A stretch of 64,000 nucleotides of DNA from Lineus longissimus (Eukaryota > Nemertea > Pilidiophora > Heteronemertea > Lineidae), in NCBI RefSeq assembly GCF_910592395.1, contig NC_088317.1, forward strand, positions 5,518,001-5,582,000, written 5' to 3'. A program made the translations under genes and the position numbers. This document shows positions 1 to 9,209 of the stretch, one piece after another. Under the pieces are notes generated by a model. It was not told the origin of the DNA, did no database searches, and worked only from the letters and a program-made list of their open reading frames with translations. Every line of letters begins with the position of its first letter. Position 1 is the first letter of the stretch.

Positions 1-1083
1 GAAGCTCAGTGGATTTTGGTACACTGGCAAAAGTTTCTGTCCTTCTGAATCTATGACCCATCATATATTAAGAAAAGAAATTGCATTTCATCGTAATCAA
101 AATGATCCGGCATAATGCATTTCATGGTGAAGAGAAATTGGAAATAAACACATGAATTAATCTTCATATAAAATCCACCCTTGGGTCTGAGGTAAATGTA
201 GACAGTGTCTGAAATTCTGAGTGGCCTTGGTTATGGGATAGGTCTACCCAAGCAGTCGTGAAAATACTTTTATAGATAACAAAAGTCTGAGAGTGTAGTT
301 TCCACTAAACGTCTGGAGGTTCAAAAAGGTTTGTCAAATCTTACCCTGTATTTTGTCACTATTTCATAGATGAGGTAGAAAACTTCATGATATTTTGAAA
401 CAAATTCATGCGCAGGCCTTGTCTGTTATCAAATCTCCTGTAACCAAATTGAAAATTGGAAATCTTTTCTAATTTTTGAATGTTCAGGTGTTGATTGATT
501 TACAGATAGCAGTACCGTTACAATTCCTGTTTCAATGTGAAAGCTCTGTCACCTCAGACCTGCAAGGTTAACTTATTCACGGGTAATATTGCCAGGTTAC
601 TCATGTAACCGTGGCAATGTGACCCTATGACCCTTTTGAAAATAATCAGTGTTGTGATGTAACTGTGTTCTGTCTTGAACCGATTTTATGGAATTGTGTA
701 TAATGGACTTTTGCCCGCCCTAAATTGGTTCATTTCATATGTGTGTTATGTACGGGAAATTCCTACTGATGCACTTGAAATTTGACTCAATTTGGGACAG
801 ACTGAACTATATATACTTCATGTGAGCTTGTATGAAGATTGTAAATTATGATAATAATGACAAAGAAAAATAGCCAGAGTCGTCGTCTTTTATCTGGCAG
901 CATCAGATAACCCAAAATCTTTGATTATGAACAAAAACCTTTGAGGTAATATGTGGACTCAATTGGGAAAGTACCACCTTTGTACAGAATGGTCCACCCC
1001 ATTGAGGAGAACCAAGACCCCATTTTGGGACAGACTAGCTTAGCCACTGAAAAAAATCAATGCATAAAAAAACTCATCAAACC
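1..1083. other. No gene recognised
   Basis: AT-rich sequence without a convincing coding region, splice structure or repeat. Only short chance reading frames are present. It borders the minisatellite that starts near 1084. Confidence 0.5.
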
Positions 1084-1465
1084 TATGGAGGAGAGTCACA
1101 ACCATGTCCCCATCTCTGGACAGAGTACACCTATAGCCAATCATTGGAGAGTCACAACAATGTCCACATCTCTGGACAGAGTCGACCTATAGCCAATTTC
1201 TGGTGAGTCACAACCACATACCTGTCTCTGGACAGAGTAAACCTACACCAAGTGAAGGAAGAAAAATCAAAACTACATGTACAACCCCATCTCCAGACAG
1301 AGTTTACCAATAGCCAATGCATGTATAGCCAATACCATGTTCCTTTCGCTGGATAGAGTAGAACTGTAGCCAATCCATGGAGAGTATCGGAACAATGTCC
1401 CCATCTCTAGACATCCTTGAAGCGCTGTGACCATGCCCCTGTCTCAGAGGAAATCATAAGAGAGT
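1084..1465 (-). repeat. 56-bp minisatellite, inverted arm
   Basis: About six degenerate copies of a unit carrying 'gagagtcacaaccatgtcc' followed by 'ccatctctggacagag' and 'ctatagccaat'. These are the reverse complement of the larger array that follows at 1515-3062. Copies here are more diverged and irregularly spaced than in the main array. The unit length is not a multiple of three, so reading frames through it are not evidence of protein. Confidence 0.85.
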
Positions 1466-1514
1466 CATAACCATGTCTAAGGACTGAGTAGAACTATAAC
1501 CATCAGCATCTCCC

Positions 1515-3062
1515 TGTCTCTGGAGAGGGATTGGCTATAGGTGTACTCTGTCCCGAGATGGGGACATGGTTGTGACTCTCCAAGGATTGGCTATAGGCCT
1601 ACATTGTTCAGAGATGGGGACATGGTTGTGACTCTCCAAGGATTGGCTATAGGTGTACTCTGTCCAGAGATGGGGACATGGTTGTGACTCTCCATGGATT
1701 GGCTATAGGTCTACTCTGTCCAGAGATGGGGACATGGTTGTGACTCTCCATGGATTGGCTATAGGTCTACTCTGTCCAGAGATGGGGACATGGTTGTGAC
1801 TCTCCAAAGATTGGCTATAGGCCTACATTGTTCAGAGATGGGGACATGGTTGTTACTCTCCAAGGATTGGCTATAGGTCTACTCTGTCCAGAGATGGGGA
1901 CATGGTTGTGACTCCCCAAGGATTGGCTATAGGTCTTCCCTGTTCAGAGATGGGGACATGGTTGTGACTCCCCAAGGATTGGCTATAGGTCTTCCCTGTT
2001 CAGAGATGGGGACATGGTTGTGACTCCCCAAGGATTGGCTATAGGTCTTCCCTGTTCAGAGATGGGGACATGGTTGTGACTCCCCAAGGATTGGCTATAG
2101 GTCTTCCCTGTTCAGAGATGGGGACATGGTTGTGACTCCCCAAGGATTGGCTATAGGTCTTCTCTGTTCAGAGATGGGGACATGGTTGTGACTCTCCAAG
2201 GATTGGCTATAGGTCTTCCCTGTGCAGAGATGGGGACATGGTTTCGACTCTCCAAGGATTGGCTATAGGTCTTCCCTGTTCAGAGATGGGGACATGGTTG
2301 TGACTCTCCAAGGATTGGCTATAGGTCTTCCCTGTTCAGAGATGGGGACATGGTTGTGACTCTCCAAGGATTGGCTATAGGTCTTCCCTGTTCAGAGATG
2401 GGGACATGGTTGTGACTCTCCAAGGATTGGCTATAGGTCTTCCCTGTTCAGAGATGGGGACATGATGGTGACTCTCCAAGGATTGGCTATAGGTCTGCTC
2501 CGTCCAGAGATGGGGACATGGTTGTGACTCTCCAAGGATTGGCTATAGGTCTACTCTGTTCAGAGAGGGGCATGGTTGTGACTCTCCAAGGATTTGCTAT
2601 AGGTCTTTTCTGTCCAGAGATGGGGACATGGTTGTGACTCTCCAGGGATTGGTATAGGCTTACTCTGTCCAGAGATGGAGACATGGTTGTGACTCCCCAT
2701 GGATTGGCAATCGGTCTACTCCGTCCAGAGATGGGGACATGGTTGCGACTCTCCATGGATTGGCTACATGTCTCCTCTGTCCACAGATGGGGACATGGTT
2801 GTGACTCTCCATGGATTTGCTACAGGTCTCCTCTGTCCAGAGATGGGCACATGGTCATGACTCTCCAAGGATTAGCTATAGGTCCACCTTGTCCGAAGAG
2901 AGGGACATGGTAGTGATTCTCCAAAGATTGGCTCCCTCCTGTCCAGAAACGGATGCCTGGTTGCGAGACACTGCAGGGATTGACCATTTGCCAACTCTGT
3001 TTACAGATGGAGACACAGTTGTGACTTTCCAAGTATGGTTGTGACTCTTCCAAGGATTGGCT
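1515..3062 (+). repeat. 56-bp minisatellite, main array
   Basis: Roughly 27 head-to-tail copies of a 56-bp unit containing 'gagatggggacatggttgtg', 'actctccaaggattggctat' and 'aggtcttccctgttca'. The central copies (about 1900-2460) are nearly identical, which suggests recent homogenisation. Copies toward 2700-3062 decay progressively and vary in spacing. The array is in the opposite orientation to the copies at 1084-1465, so the locus is an inverted tandem repeat with a spacer of about 50 bp. Confidence 0.95.
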
Positions 3063-4690
3063 ATTTGTCGTCAGTACTAATATTGGCCTTCTGGTTGCGA
3101 CTCTTTCCCAGCAAGTTCAATTTGGGAACAATGGAAGTTTTGAATCCTTCTCTGAGCAACACTGTCATCACAAAGATGTGCAGATTAAAATGCATTTCCA
3201 TCATAGGTGCCATGTTGGGGTCCCCAGGTCTAAAGGACGTTCATTTTCACCATGTTCACAGCTCACAAAAATGAACTATTGAAGAATCTTTCATTGTGGA
3301 AGAAAGGGAAACACCAAGATTTGTTATATCAGGCATTTTATTCCAGAGCACAACAGTAATTTATATTAATAAAGAACATTCCTGTACATAAACATTGATA
3401 ACAATAAAGTCGTCTCTCATGAAACCCCCAAACCTCTCGGAATACATCTAAGAAGGCGCAATACAAAGGTTTTTCCTGATTTTTACGGGTTAAAGTGTCA
3501 AACTATCCCCTATGATTTGGAATGATGCAATTCAAGCAAGCGATAGAATGTGTTAATGGAAGTTAAACATCACAATGATGATTGATAGACCATAATAGGC
3601 TCACCAGCTTGGTGTCTGAACAGTTTAAAAAGCTTTTTAACCTCTTGAATCCCAAAATGTGAAAATCCCGGGATCCCAGGGTGGTCACGTGGTTGCGAAA
3701 AGTAATTTAGCCCCACAGCATGTATATCGTCAACCGAGAATTAACAAGGTCTATCTGACATTTCATAGAAATTTGATATTTTTTATCAAACCTTTTAAAT
3801 TTTAACAAGGTCTATCTCAGCAGTCAATGGCGCCACCTATTGTAAGTTGTATGGGTTATTCTCACTTCCACAAAGGTCTATGATGACAAATTTTAGAATG
3901 TTCAGTTCAGTATTTACAAGGTCTATATACAATGCACCAATCAGCATGCCAGGAAGTTAGTCACATGATCCGAAAATGGATGCCCGCAAGCATGCTGCAA
4001 GAAGAGAGACTAGACCACCATTAATTTTTTAAGCCTTTTAACAGTTAAATTGTCAATGTTTGAGCGCGACGCATCAAATACTGCGTGGGGTTGTGAATCT
4101 GAAATTTTTATATGATATTCCGGACAGTCGGGCAAGTAAATGGTGAAAAGTAAACTGGTAGTTGACGACGGAAATTTTTTTATAATCGACAAATTAGACA
4201 GACATTGATATTTCCACTCTTTTCAGCCAACTGGCAGAAAAATCTCAAAACACGCCCCCTATTACCCAATTATCAAAATTCGAAATTAATTTTTTCATCA
4301 AATAATTTCTTTATATCTGTAGAGTTGCCACAACAAATATTTTTTCAATACCTCTCCAAATAATATGTAATTGAGAGTTAAAAACATGCACTCGTCTAAT
4401 TGATAGGCCTCGACCCTCCAACCATATTGCTATTGCTTGTCATGACAGCCAGACGTGTCTCACATCGGCTCGGACTTTTTCAACAATTACATGGACTTAA
4501 TTCTTTAAAATGGCCAATGGACCTTTGCTCTGAAAATGTGTTAGTATCAGGAGATTGCCAGAAGTTGGTGTTAGTCGTCGGATATATGAAATAGTGATGA
4601 TTCAGGCGGTTTTGTGAGCCATTTGTCCACAGGTATATCTTTCTTCGGTTTATACCTTTAATATGTACAGTGCATTTTGTACACTCGCCC
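3063..4690. other. Non-coding; short ACAAGGTCTAT repeats
   Basis: No convincing gene. Between 3744 and 3926 the motif ACAAGGTCTAT (once as CAAAGGTCTAT) occurs four times with spacings of about 45-66 bp. The last few hundred bases before 4729 probably include the 5' untranslated region of the LINE that follows, but I cannot see its exact start. Confidence 0.4.
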
Positions 4691-4728
4691 ACAACTAGGA
4701 CGGATTAATTCGTTAAAAAAACGCAACC

Positions 4729-5604
4729 ATGGGCAAGAACAAAGGGAATAAGCACTCGAGGCCGAGCTCCCGTTCGACAGGCATGAATACTCCGGACAAG
4801 CGGCCAAAGCTAAGTGAAACGACAGGTGAGGAAATTCCTGTTTTCGAGGACTTAGTCAATAGTGAACACGTTGAGCAGGCTCTGCATGATCTTTTATCAG
4901 GCCCTAAAATGAAAACGCTCATAATGGGTTTCGTAGACAATGCGTTGTCCCTGTTAAAAGACGAGCTTATGAAAAACTGGGAAACTTCAGTGAATCGCTT
5001 AGAAGGTGAAATCTTCAACCTGCAAAAAGTAAACGACTCCTCGAAGAAAGAAGTCAGGCGTGCGCATATGGAACTTGATAAATTTCGTGATGAGAACATT
5101 GCTATGAAAAATCGATTAATCCGTGCAGAACAGGACATTGATGAATTAGAAATGTACGGGCGTCGGAATGGGATTCGCATATTTGGAATTCCAGAACGTG
5201 ACCGTGAGAACTGTATCGATATAGGAGTCAAACTGTTTCAGGACAAGCTGAACATCGCGGTACCGATCACTGAGATAGGTAGAGCCCACAGAGTAGGACG
5301 GTTTAACCGGGATCCCCGCACAGGGGCGAAACCCCGCCCGATAATCTTCAAGTTCGTGAGACACGAGATGAAAGCATTGGTGATAAGGGCACGGCGCCGC
5401 CTCAAAGGAACGGGTATAGTGATCAGGGAGGACTTGACTGCGTACAGGAAAGGATTAATCGATTCTGCCAGGGCGATACAGGGTGTGACTTCCGTTTGGT
5501 CAAACGACGGTCGGGTCACAGCACTCTACAACGGAGGGAAGCATATGATATCTTGTGAAAAAGACATTGAAAAACTGCGAGCCATCTCTAACTCTGGCTC
5601 ATAG
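4729..5604 (+). CDS. LINE ORF1 protein (RNA-binding, L1 ORF1-like)
   Basis: A 291-residue protein opening with a basic, Ser-rich stretch (MGKNKGNKHSRPSS). It continues with a predicted coiled coil (about residues 60-140, rich in K, E and L) and a globular domain beginning near 'EMYGRRNGIRIFGI' at about residue 140. That domain, with 'IGRAHRVGR' and a downstream basic 'RARRRLKGTGIVIREDLT' segment, matches the RRM-like plus C-terminal domain arrangement of L1-type ORF1 proteins, which bind the element RNA as chaperones. The ATG at 4729 has a good context (accATGG). The reading frame is intact. It lies upstream of ORF2, and its last ~60 bases are triplicated downstream. Confidence 0.85.
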   Translation: MGKNKGNKHSRPSSRSTGMNTPDKRPKLSETTGEEIPVFEDLVNSEHVEQALHDLLSGPKMKTLIMGFVDNALSLLKDELMKNWETSVNRLEGEIFNLQKVNDSSKKEVRRAHMELDKFRDENIAMKNRLIRAEQDIDELEMYGRRNGIRIFGIPERDRENCIDIGVKLFQDKLNIAVPITEIGRAHRVGRFNRDPRTGAKPRPIIFKFVRHEMKALVIRARRRLKGTGIVIREDLTAYRKGLIDSARAIQGVTSVWSNDGRVTALYNGGKHMISCEKDIEKLRAISNSGS

Positions 5605-5851
5605 TTCCGATGGACTCTTCTGAACCAATATGTTCTTCGAACTTTCAGCGTATGATCTCTTGTGAAAAAGACATTGAAAAACTGCGAGCCATCTCTAACT
5701 CTGGCTCATAGTTCCGATGGACTCTTCTGAACCAATATGTTCTTCGAACTTTCAAGCGTAATGATCTCTTGTGAAAAAGACAGTGAAAAACTGCGAGCCA
5801 TTTCTAACTCTGGTTCATAGTTCCGGTGGACTTTTCTGAACCAATACGTCA
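5545..5851 (+). repeat. Triplicated 107-bp segment at the ORF1 3' end
   Basis: Three head-to-tail copies begin at 5545, 5652 and 5761 (periods 107 and 109 bp). Each contains the final ~60 bases of ORF1 including its stop, followed by the same short spacer ('ttccgatggactcttctgaa'). The first two copies are almost identical and the third has several substitutions. Only the first belongs to the long ORF1. Confidence 0.9.
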
Positions 5852-6401
5852 TGATACTTGTACTCAGCTACTCGCTCTCTTAGATTGGACTCTAAAAAAT
5901 ATGAACCTAGATAATTCGGACTTTACGCTTTTGATCGTAATACGTGACAGGTACAGAACTTTTATTTTATTGCCATATTGCTTACTAGCCTCATCTCACC
6001 AAATCGCAATGAGTTTGATATACCTTTTCTGGCTCATCTTCTTCGAGCAACTGATGTTTATCTATCACCTAAATCTTAACTGTAAATATTTATCACATCA
6101 TTATTTTCCACAATTGTTAACCAACCTTTCAGCACTTTTAATTCTGTTTCCTTTGCCCATATACATGTACAGGATAAATTTACATATTGTTATTTCATCT
6201 CCACTATGTCATTTTATGACTGACACAATCGTATACATTGTTTCTTTTCTAGGCAGTTCACTCCACACCTACTTGTTCTCTCTTAATGACATCTCTCCTT
6301 GACTTTCTTATAGACCCAGAAGACAACACACAGGAACCTTTAATAAATCTAAAAGACTCCCCTTATATCTCAGATGATGACCTTCTAAAAATTAATACCC
6401 A
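5852..6401 (+). CDS. LINE inter-ORF region and ORF2 N-terminus (fragment)
   Basis: Most of this stretch (to about 6280) reads as a hydrophobic chance frame with no family resemblance and is probably inter-ORF spacer. From about 6303 the sequence encodes DPEDNTQEPL and then DDDLLKINTQ, which is in phase across the HINE insertion with the endonuclease part that resumes at 8423. A one-base frameshift near 6300 appears to separate it from an upstream 'SLNDIS' reading. I interpret it as the extreme N-terminus of ORF2. Confidence 0.5.
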
Positions 6402-6649
6402 AATGAAACGGCCAGGGGCCATTGTGCTCACCGTATACATCTTTTATTAGGCAGGATCATGCTTAGTTTAGAGGTGAATATGGTGAACACAATCAGGCAT
6501 GAAGACTTTTTTTAGATGTGTATTGATGTCAAGTAATAAGACAGGGCAGTATATATAAGTTTATGATCCAACCAATAATTGTCTATGACATCAACAAGAT
6601 CAATATCGTGTGATTGCTAAGAGTCCCTGCAATAAAAAATTCATCGAAA

Positions 6650-8335
6650 AAAAGTCATTAATAAGCGAGATATTGCACGTCCTACTTTTTCAGTTTTGAC
6701 CCCCTGGTGGCCAAATCAAGAATCAGATCAGGCCAAAATTCGGTGTCAGAGATTATATGATGTAGGGGGTTACATGTACCAACTTTCAAGTTCATAGCTT
6801 TAGCAGTTAAGAAACGTGCCATAGTTACACTCGAACGGTCAATTTACGCCATTTGACCTCTGTGACCTAGAAAAGGAGGTCAAATCCAAAAATCATAGGA
6901 AATGTGATGTATCCTTGCTAGGAGTCCCTGCCATAAAATTTTATCGAAAACAATTCACTCAAATAGGCAAGATATTGCACTTCTTCCTTTTTCCGTTATG
7001 GCCCCCTGGTGGCCGAATAAAGAACCAGATCAGGCCAAAATTCGACATCAGACGTTATCTGATGTAGGGGGTTATATGCACCAAGTTTCAAGTTCATAGC
7101 TTTACTGGTTAAGAAACGTGCCATAGTTTACACTCTAACAGCCAATTTACGCCATATGACTTCTGTGACCTTGAAAAGTAGGTCAAATTGAAAACCCGTA
7201 AAATATGTGATGTATTCTTCCAAACAGTACCTACCATAAGAATTTTATCGAAAACAAGTCACTTATAAGCGAGATATCACACTTTTTAGATTTCCACTTT
7301 TGGCCCCCTGGTGGCAAAGTTAGGAATCAGATCGAACCAAAATTCAGCGCCAGAGGCTATGTGATATAGGGGGTTATATGTACCAAGTTTCAAGTTCATA
7401 GCTTTAGTGGTTAAGAAACGTGCCATAGTTTACACTCTAATGGCCAATTTACGCCATATGACCTCTGTGACCTTGAAAAGTAGGTCAAATTGAAAACCCG
7501 TAAGACATGTGATGTATTCTTCCTAAGAGTACCTACCATAAACATTTTATCGAAAACAAGTCACTTATAAGCGAGATATCACACTTTTTAGATTTCCACT
7601 TTTGGCCCCCTGGTGGCAAAGTTAGGAATCAGATCGAACCAAAATTCAGCACCAGAGGCTATGTGATATAGGGGGTTATATGTACCAGGTTTCAAGTTCA
7701 TAGCTTTAGTGGTTAAGAAACGTGCCATAGTTTACACTCTAATGGCCAATTTACGCCATATGACCTCTGCGACCTTGAAAACAAGGTCAAATTAAAAACC
7801 CGTATAATATAAAATGTATATTTGCTATGAGTACCTACAACAAAAGTTTTATCGAAAACAAGTCACTAATAAGCGAGATATCACACTTTTTAGATTTCCA
7901 CTTTTGGCCCCCTGGTGGCAAAGTTAGGAATCAGATCGAACCAAAATTCAGCACCAGAGGCTATGTGATATAGGGGGTTATATGTACCAAGTTTCAAGTT
8001 CATAGCTTTAGTGGTTAAGAAACGTGCCATAGTTTACACTCTAATGGCCAATTTACGCCATATGACCTCTGCGACCTTGAAAACAAGGTCAAATTAAAAA
8101 CCCGTATAATATAAAATGTATATTTGCTATGAGTACCTACAACAAAAGTTTTATCGAAAACAAGTCACTGATAAGCGAGATATCACACTTTTTAGATATC
8201 GACATTTGGCCCCCTGGTGGCCAAACAGAGAATCAGATCGGACCGAAAATCAGTGTCAGAGGTCAGCTGACCTAGGGCATTCTGTGTACAAAGTTTCAAG
8301 TTCATAGCCCTAGCAGTTAAGAAACGTGCCACTGT
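6650..8335 (+). repeat. ~300-bp core tandem units of HINE copy 1
   Basis: Repeated landmarks 'taagaaacgtgccat' recur near 6810, 7110, 7410, 7715, 8020 and 8320. The two units around 7560-7860 and 7865-8165 are nearly identical, indicating a recent duplication, while the first and last are more diverged. Confidence 0.9.
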
Positions 8336-8341
8336 TAGGAT

Positions 8342-8383
<42 letters not shown>
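8342..8383 (+). repeat. (ACG)n microsatellite near HINE 3' end
   Basis: About 14 uninterrupted ACG triplets. The same type of microsatellite, shorter and mixed with GGACG, occurs at the equivalent place in the other copies (about 50070-50112, 57727-57768 and 58843-58856). Confidence 0.95.
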
Positions 8384-8384
<1 letters not shown>

Positions 8385-8422
8385 ACACAGCGCTATCGTA
8401 TAGACTCCCCTTACGGTGAGCC

Positions 8423-9209
8423 AAAAAGTCTTGTATTCTTGAGCATGAACTGTCAAAGTCTTAACGCAAAATTTAATGAAATTCTACTATATTTGGAACG
8501 CTTAAAAAAGGAAAATTTTGAATACACCGCTATCTGCCTCCAAGAAACCTGGATCAAAGACAAATCCCTTGCTGATTCCCTTTATAAAATCCCTGGTTAT
8601 ACTGCTGTCCACCAACAAATAACCTGCTCCGCTCATGGAGGCCTTACAATTTATATCAAAGAGGGCTATGATTTTAATATACTTTCAAACTTACCAACTC
8701 ATACCTCATGGGAAAATCTATTTATTGAAATCAAAGGGAAGTCAACTAACCAAAGTAGAATAATCCTAGGAAATATCTACAGGTTGCCACAGCACAAAAA
8801 CGAAAACTATTATCAATTTATAAATGAATTCAGCGAGCTGATGGTAAATTTCAAAAACATGAATAGCGAATGCTATTTAGCAGGAGATTATAACATTGAT
8901 CTATTGAAAATCAAAGAAAAAAAGGCGATCAATGATTACATCGACAACTTATTCACACTATCAATCTATCCAACAATAACCCGACCGACGCGAATAACCC
9001 CACATAGTGCAACTCTCATTGACAACTTCCTATGTCGATTCTCAAAGACATTCACAACACTATCAACTGGTATATTAAACCATCGTTTTTCAGACCATCA
9101 ACCTTACTTCCTGGAAATAAAAGATGACCGGAAGATTTGCAATGAAACTAACAATCCTAAACACATTCAATTCAGGAAATTCAACACTGAAAATATTATA
9201 ATATTATGA
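8423..9209 (+). CDS. LINE ORF2, APE endonuclease domain
   Basis: Encodes an apurinic/apyrimidinic-like endonuclease, the nicking enzyme for target-primed reverse transcription. Visible motifs, numbered from 8439, are MNCQSLNAK, 'CLQETW' (Glu36), 'GDYNIDL' (Asp150, usually GDFN in the family) and 'FSDHQPYF' (Asp219, His220). The active-site set looks complete. The start is not native: the upstream part of ORF2 lies before 6402. The frame ends in TGA at 9207-9209, overlapping the next frame by ATGA. In related LINEs endonuclease and reverse transcriptase are one protein, so this overlap is most likely a single-base frameshift in a short AT repeat. Confidence 0.9.

Larger units (their letters stand above)
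6402..8422 (+). mobile_element. HINE (Helentron-associated non-autonomous element), copy 1
   Basis: Starts with AATGAAACGGCCAGGGGCC, has a subterminal GTGCTCACC near the 5' end and ends with ACGGTGAGCC, an inverted match. The interior is about six tandem units of ~300 bp, each with 'ggccccctggtggc', 'ttaagaaacgtgcca' and a direct nuclear-receptor-like motif. A microsatellite (ACG)n lies just before the 3' end. This architecture (sub-terminal inverted repeats, core tandem units, microsatellite, 3' hairpin, no target duplication) is what is described for HINEs such as DINE-1 and the bivalve pearl elements. It sits between A and A inside LINE ORF2, and removal puts the host frame in phase. No coding capacity. 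Confidence 0.75.

Noticed and set aside
1515-3062. Regular repeats resembling a CRISPR array
   Set aside because: The repeat unit has no unique spacers; whole 56-bp units are near-identical, and the context is eukaryotic. It is a minisatellite.
953-3274. Short proteins readable on both strands through the minisatellite
   Set aside because: The unit length is not divisible by three and frames exist on both strands only because the repeat lacks stops in some phases.
4713-5231. 172-codon minus-strand frame opposite LINE ORF1
   Set aside because: It is antisense to the recognised RNA-binding ORF1, and its Ser/Arg-rich text is what reverse reading of that gene gives.
5826-6302. Hydrophobic 158-codon frame, possible membrane protein
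   Set aside because: It is AT-rich, begins inside the third 107-bp repeat and lies between LINE ORF1 and ORF2; base composition alone gives Leu/Ile/Tyr-rich readings.
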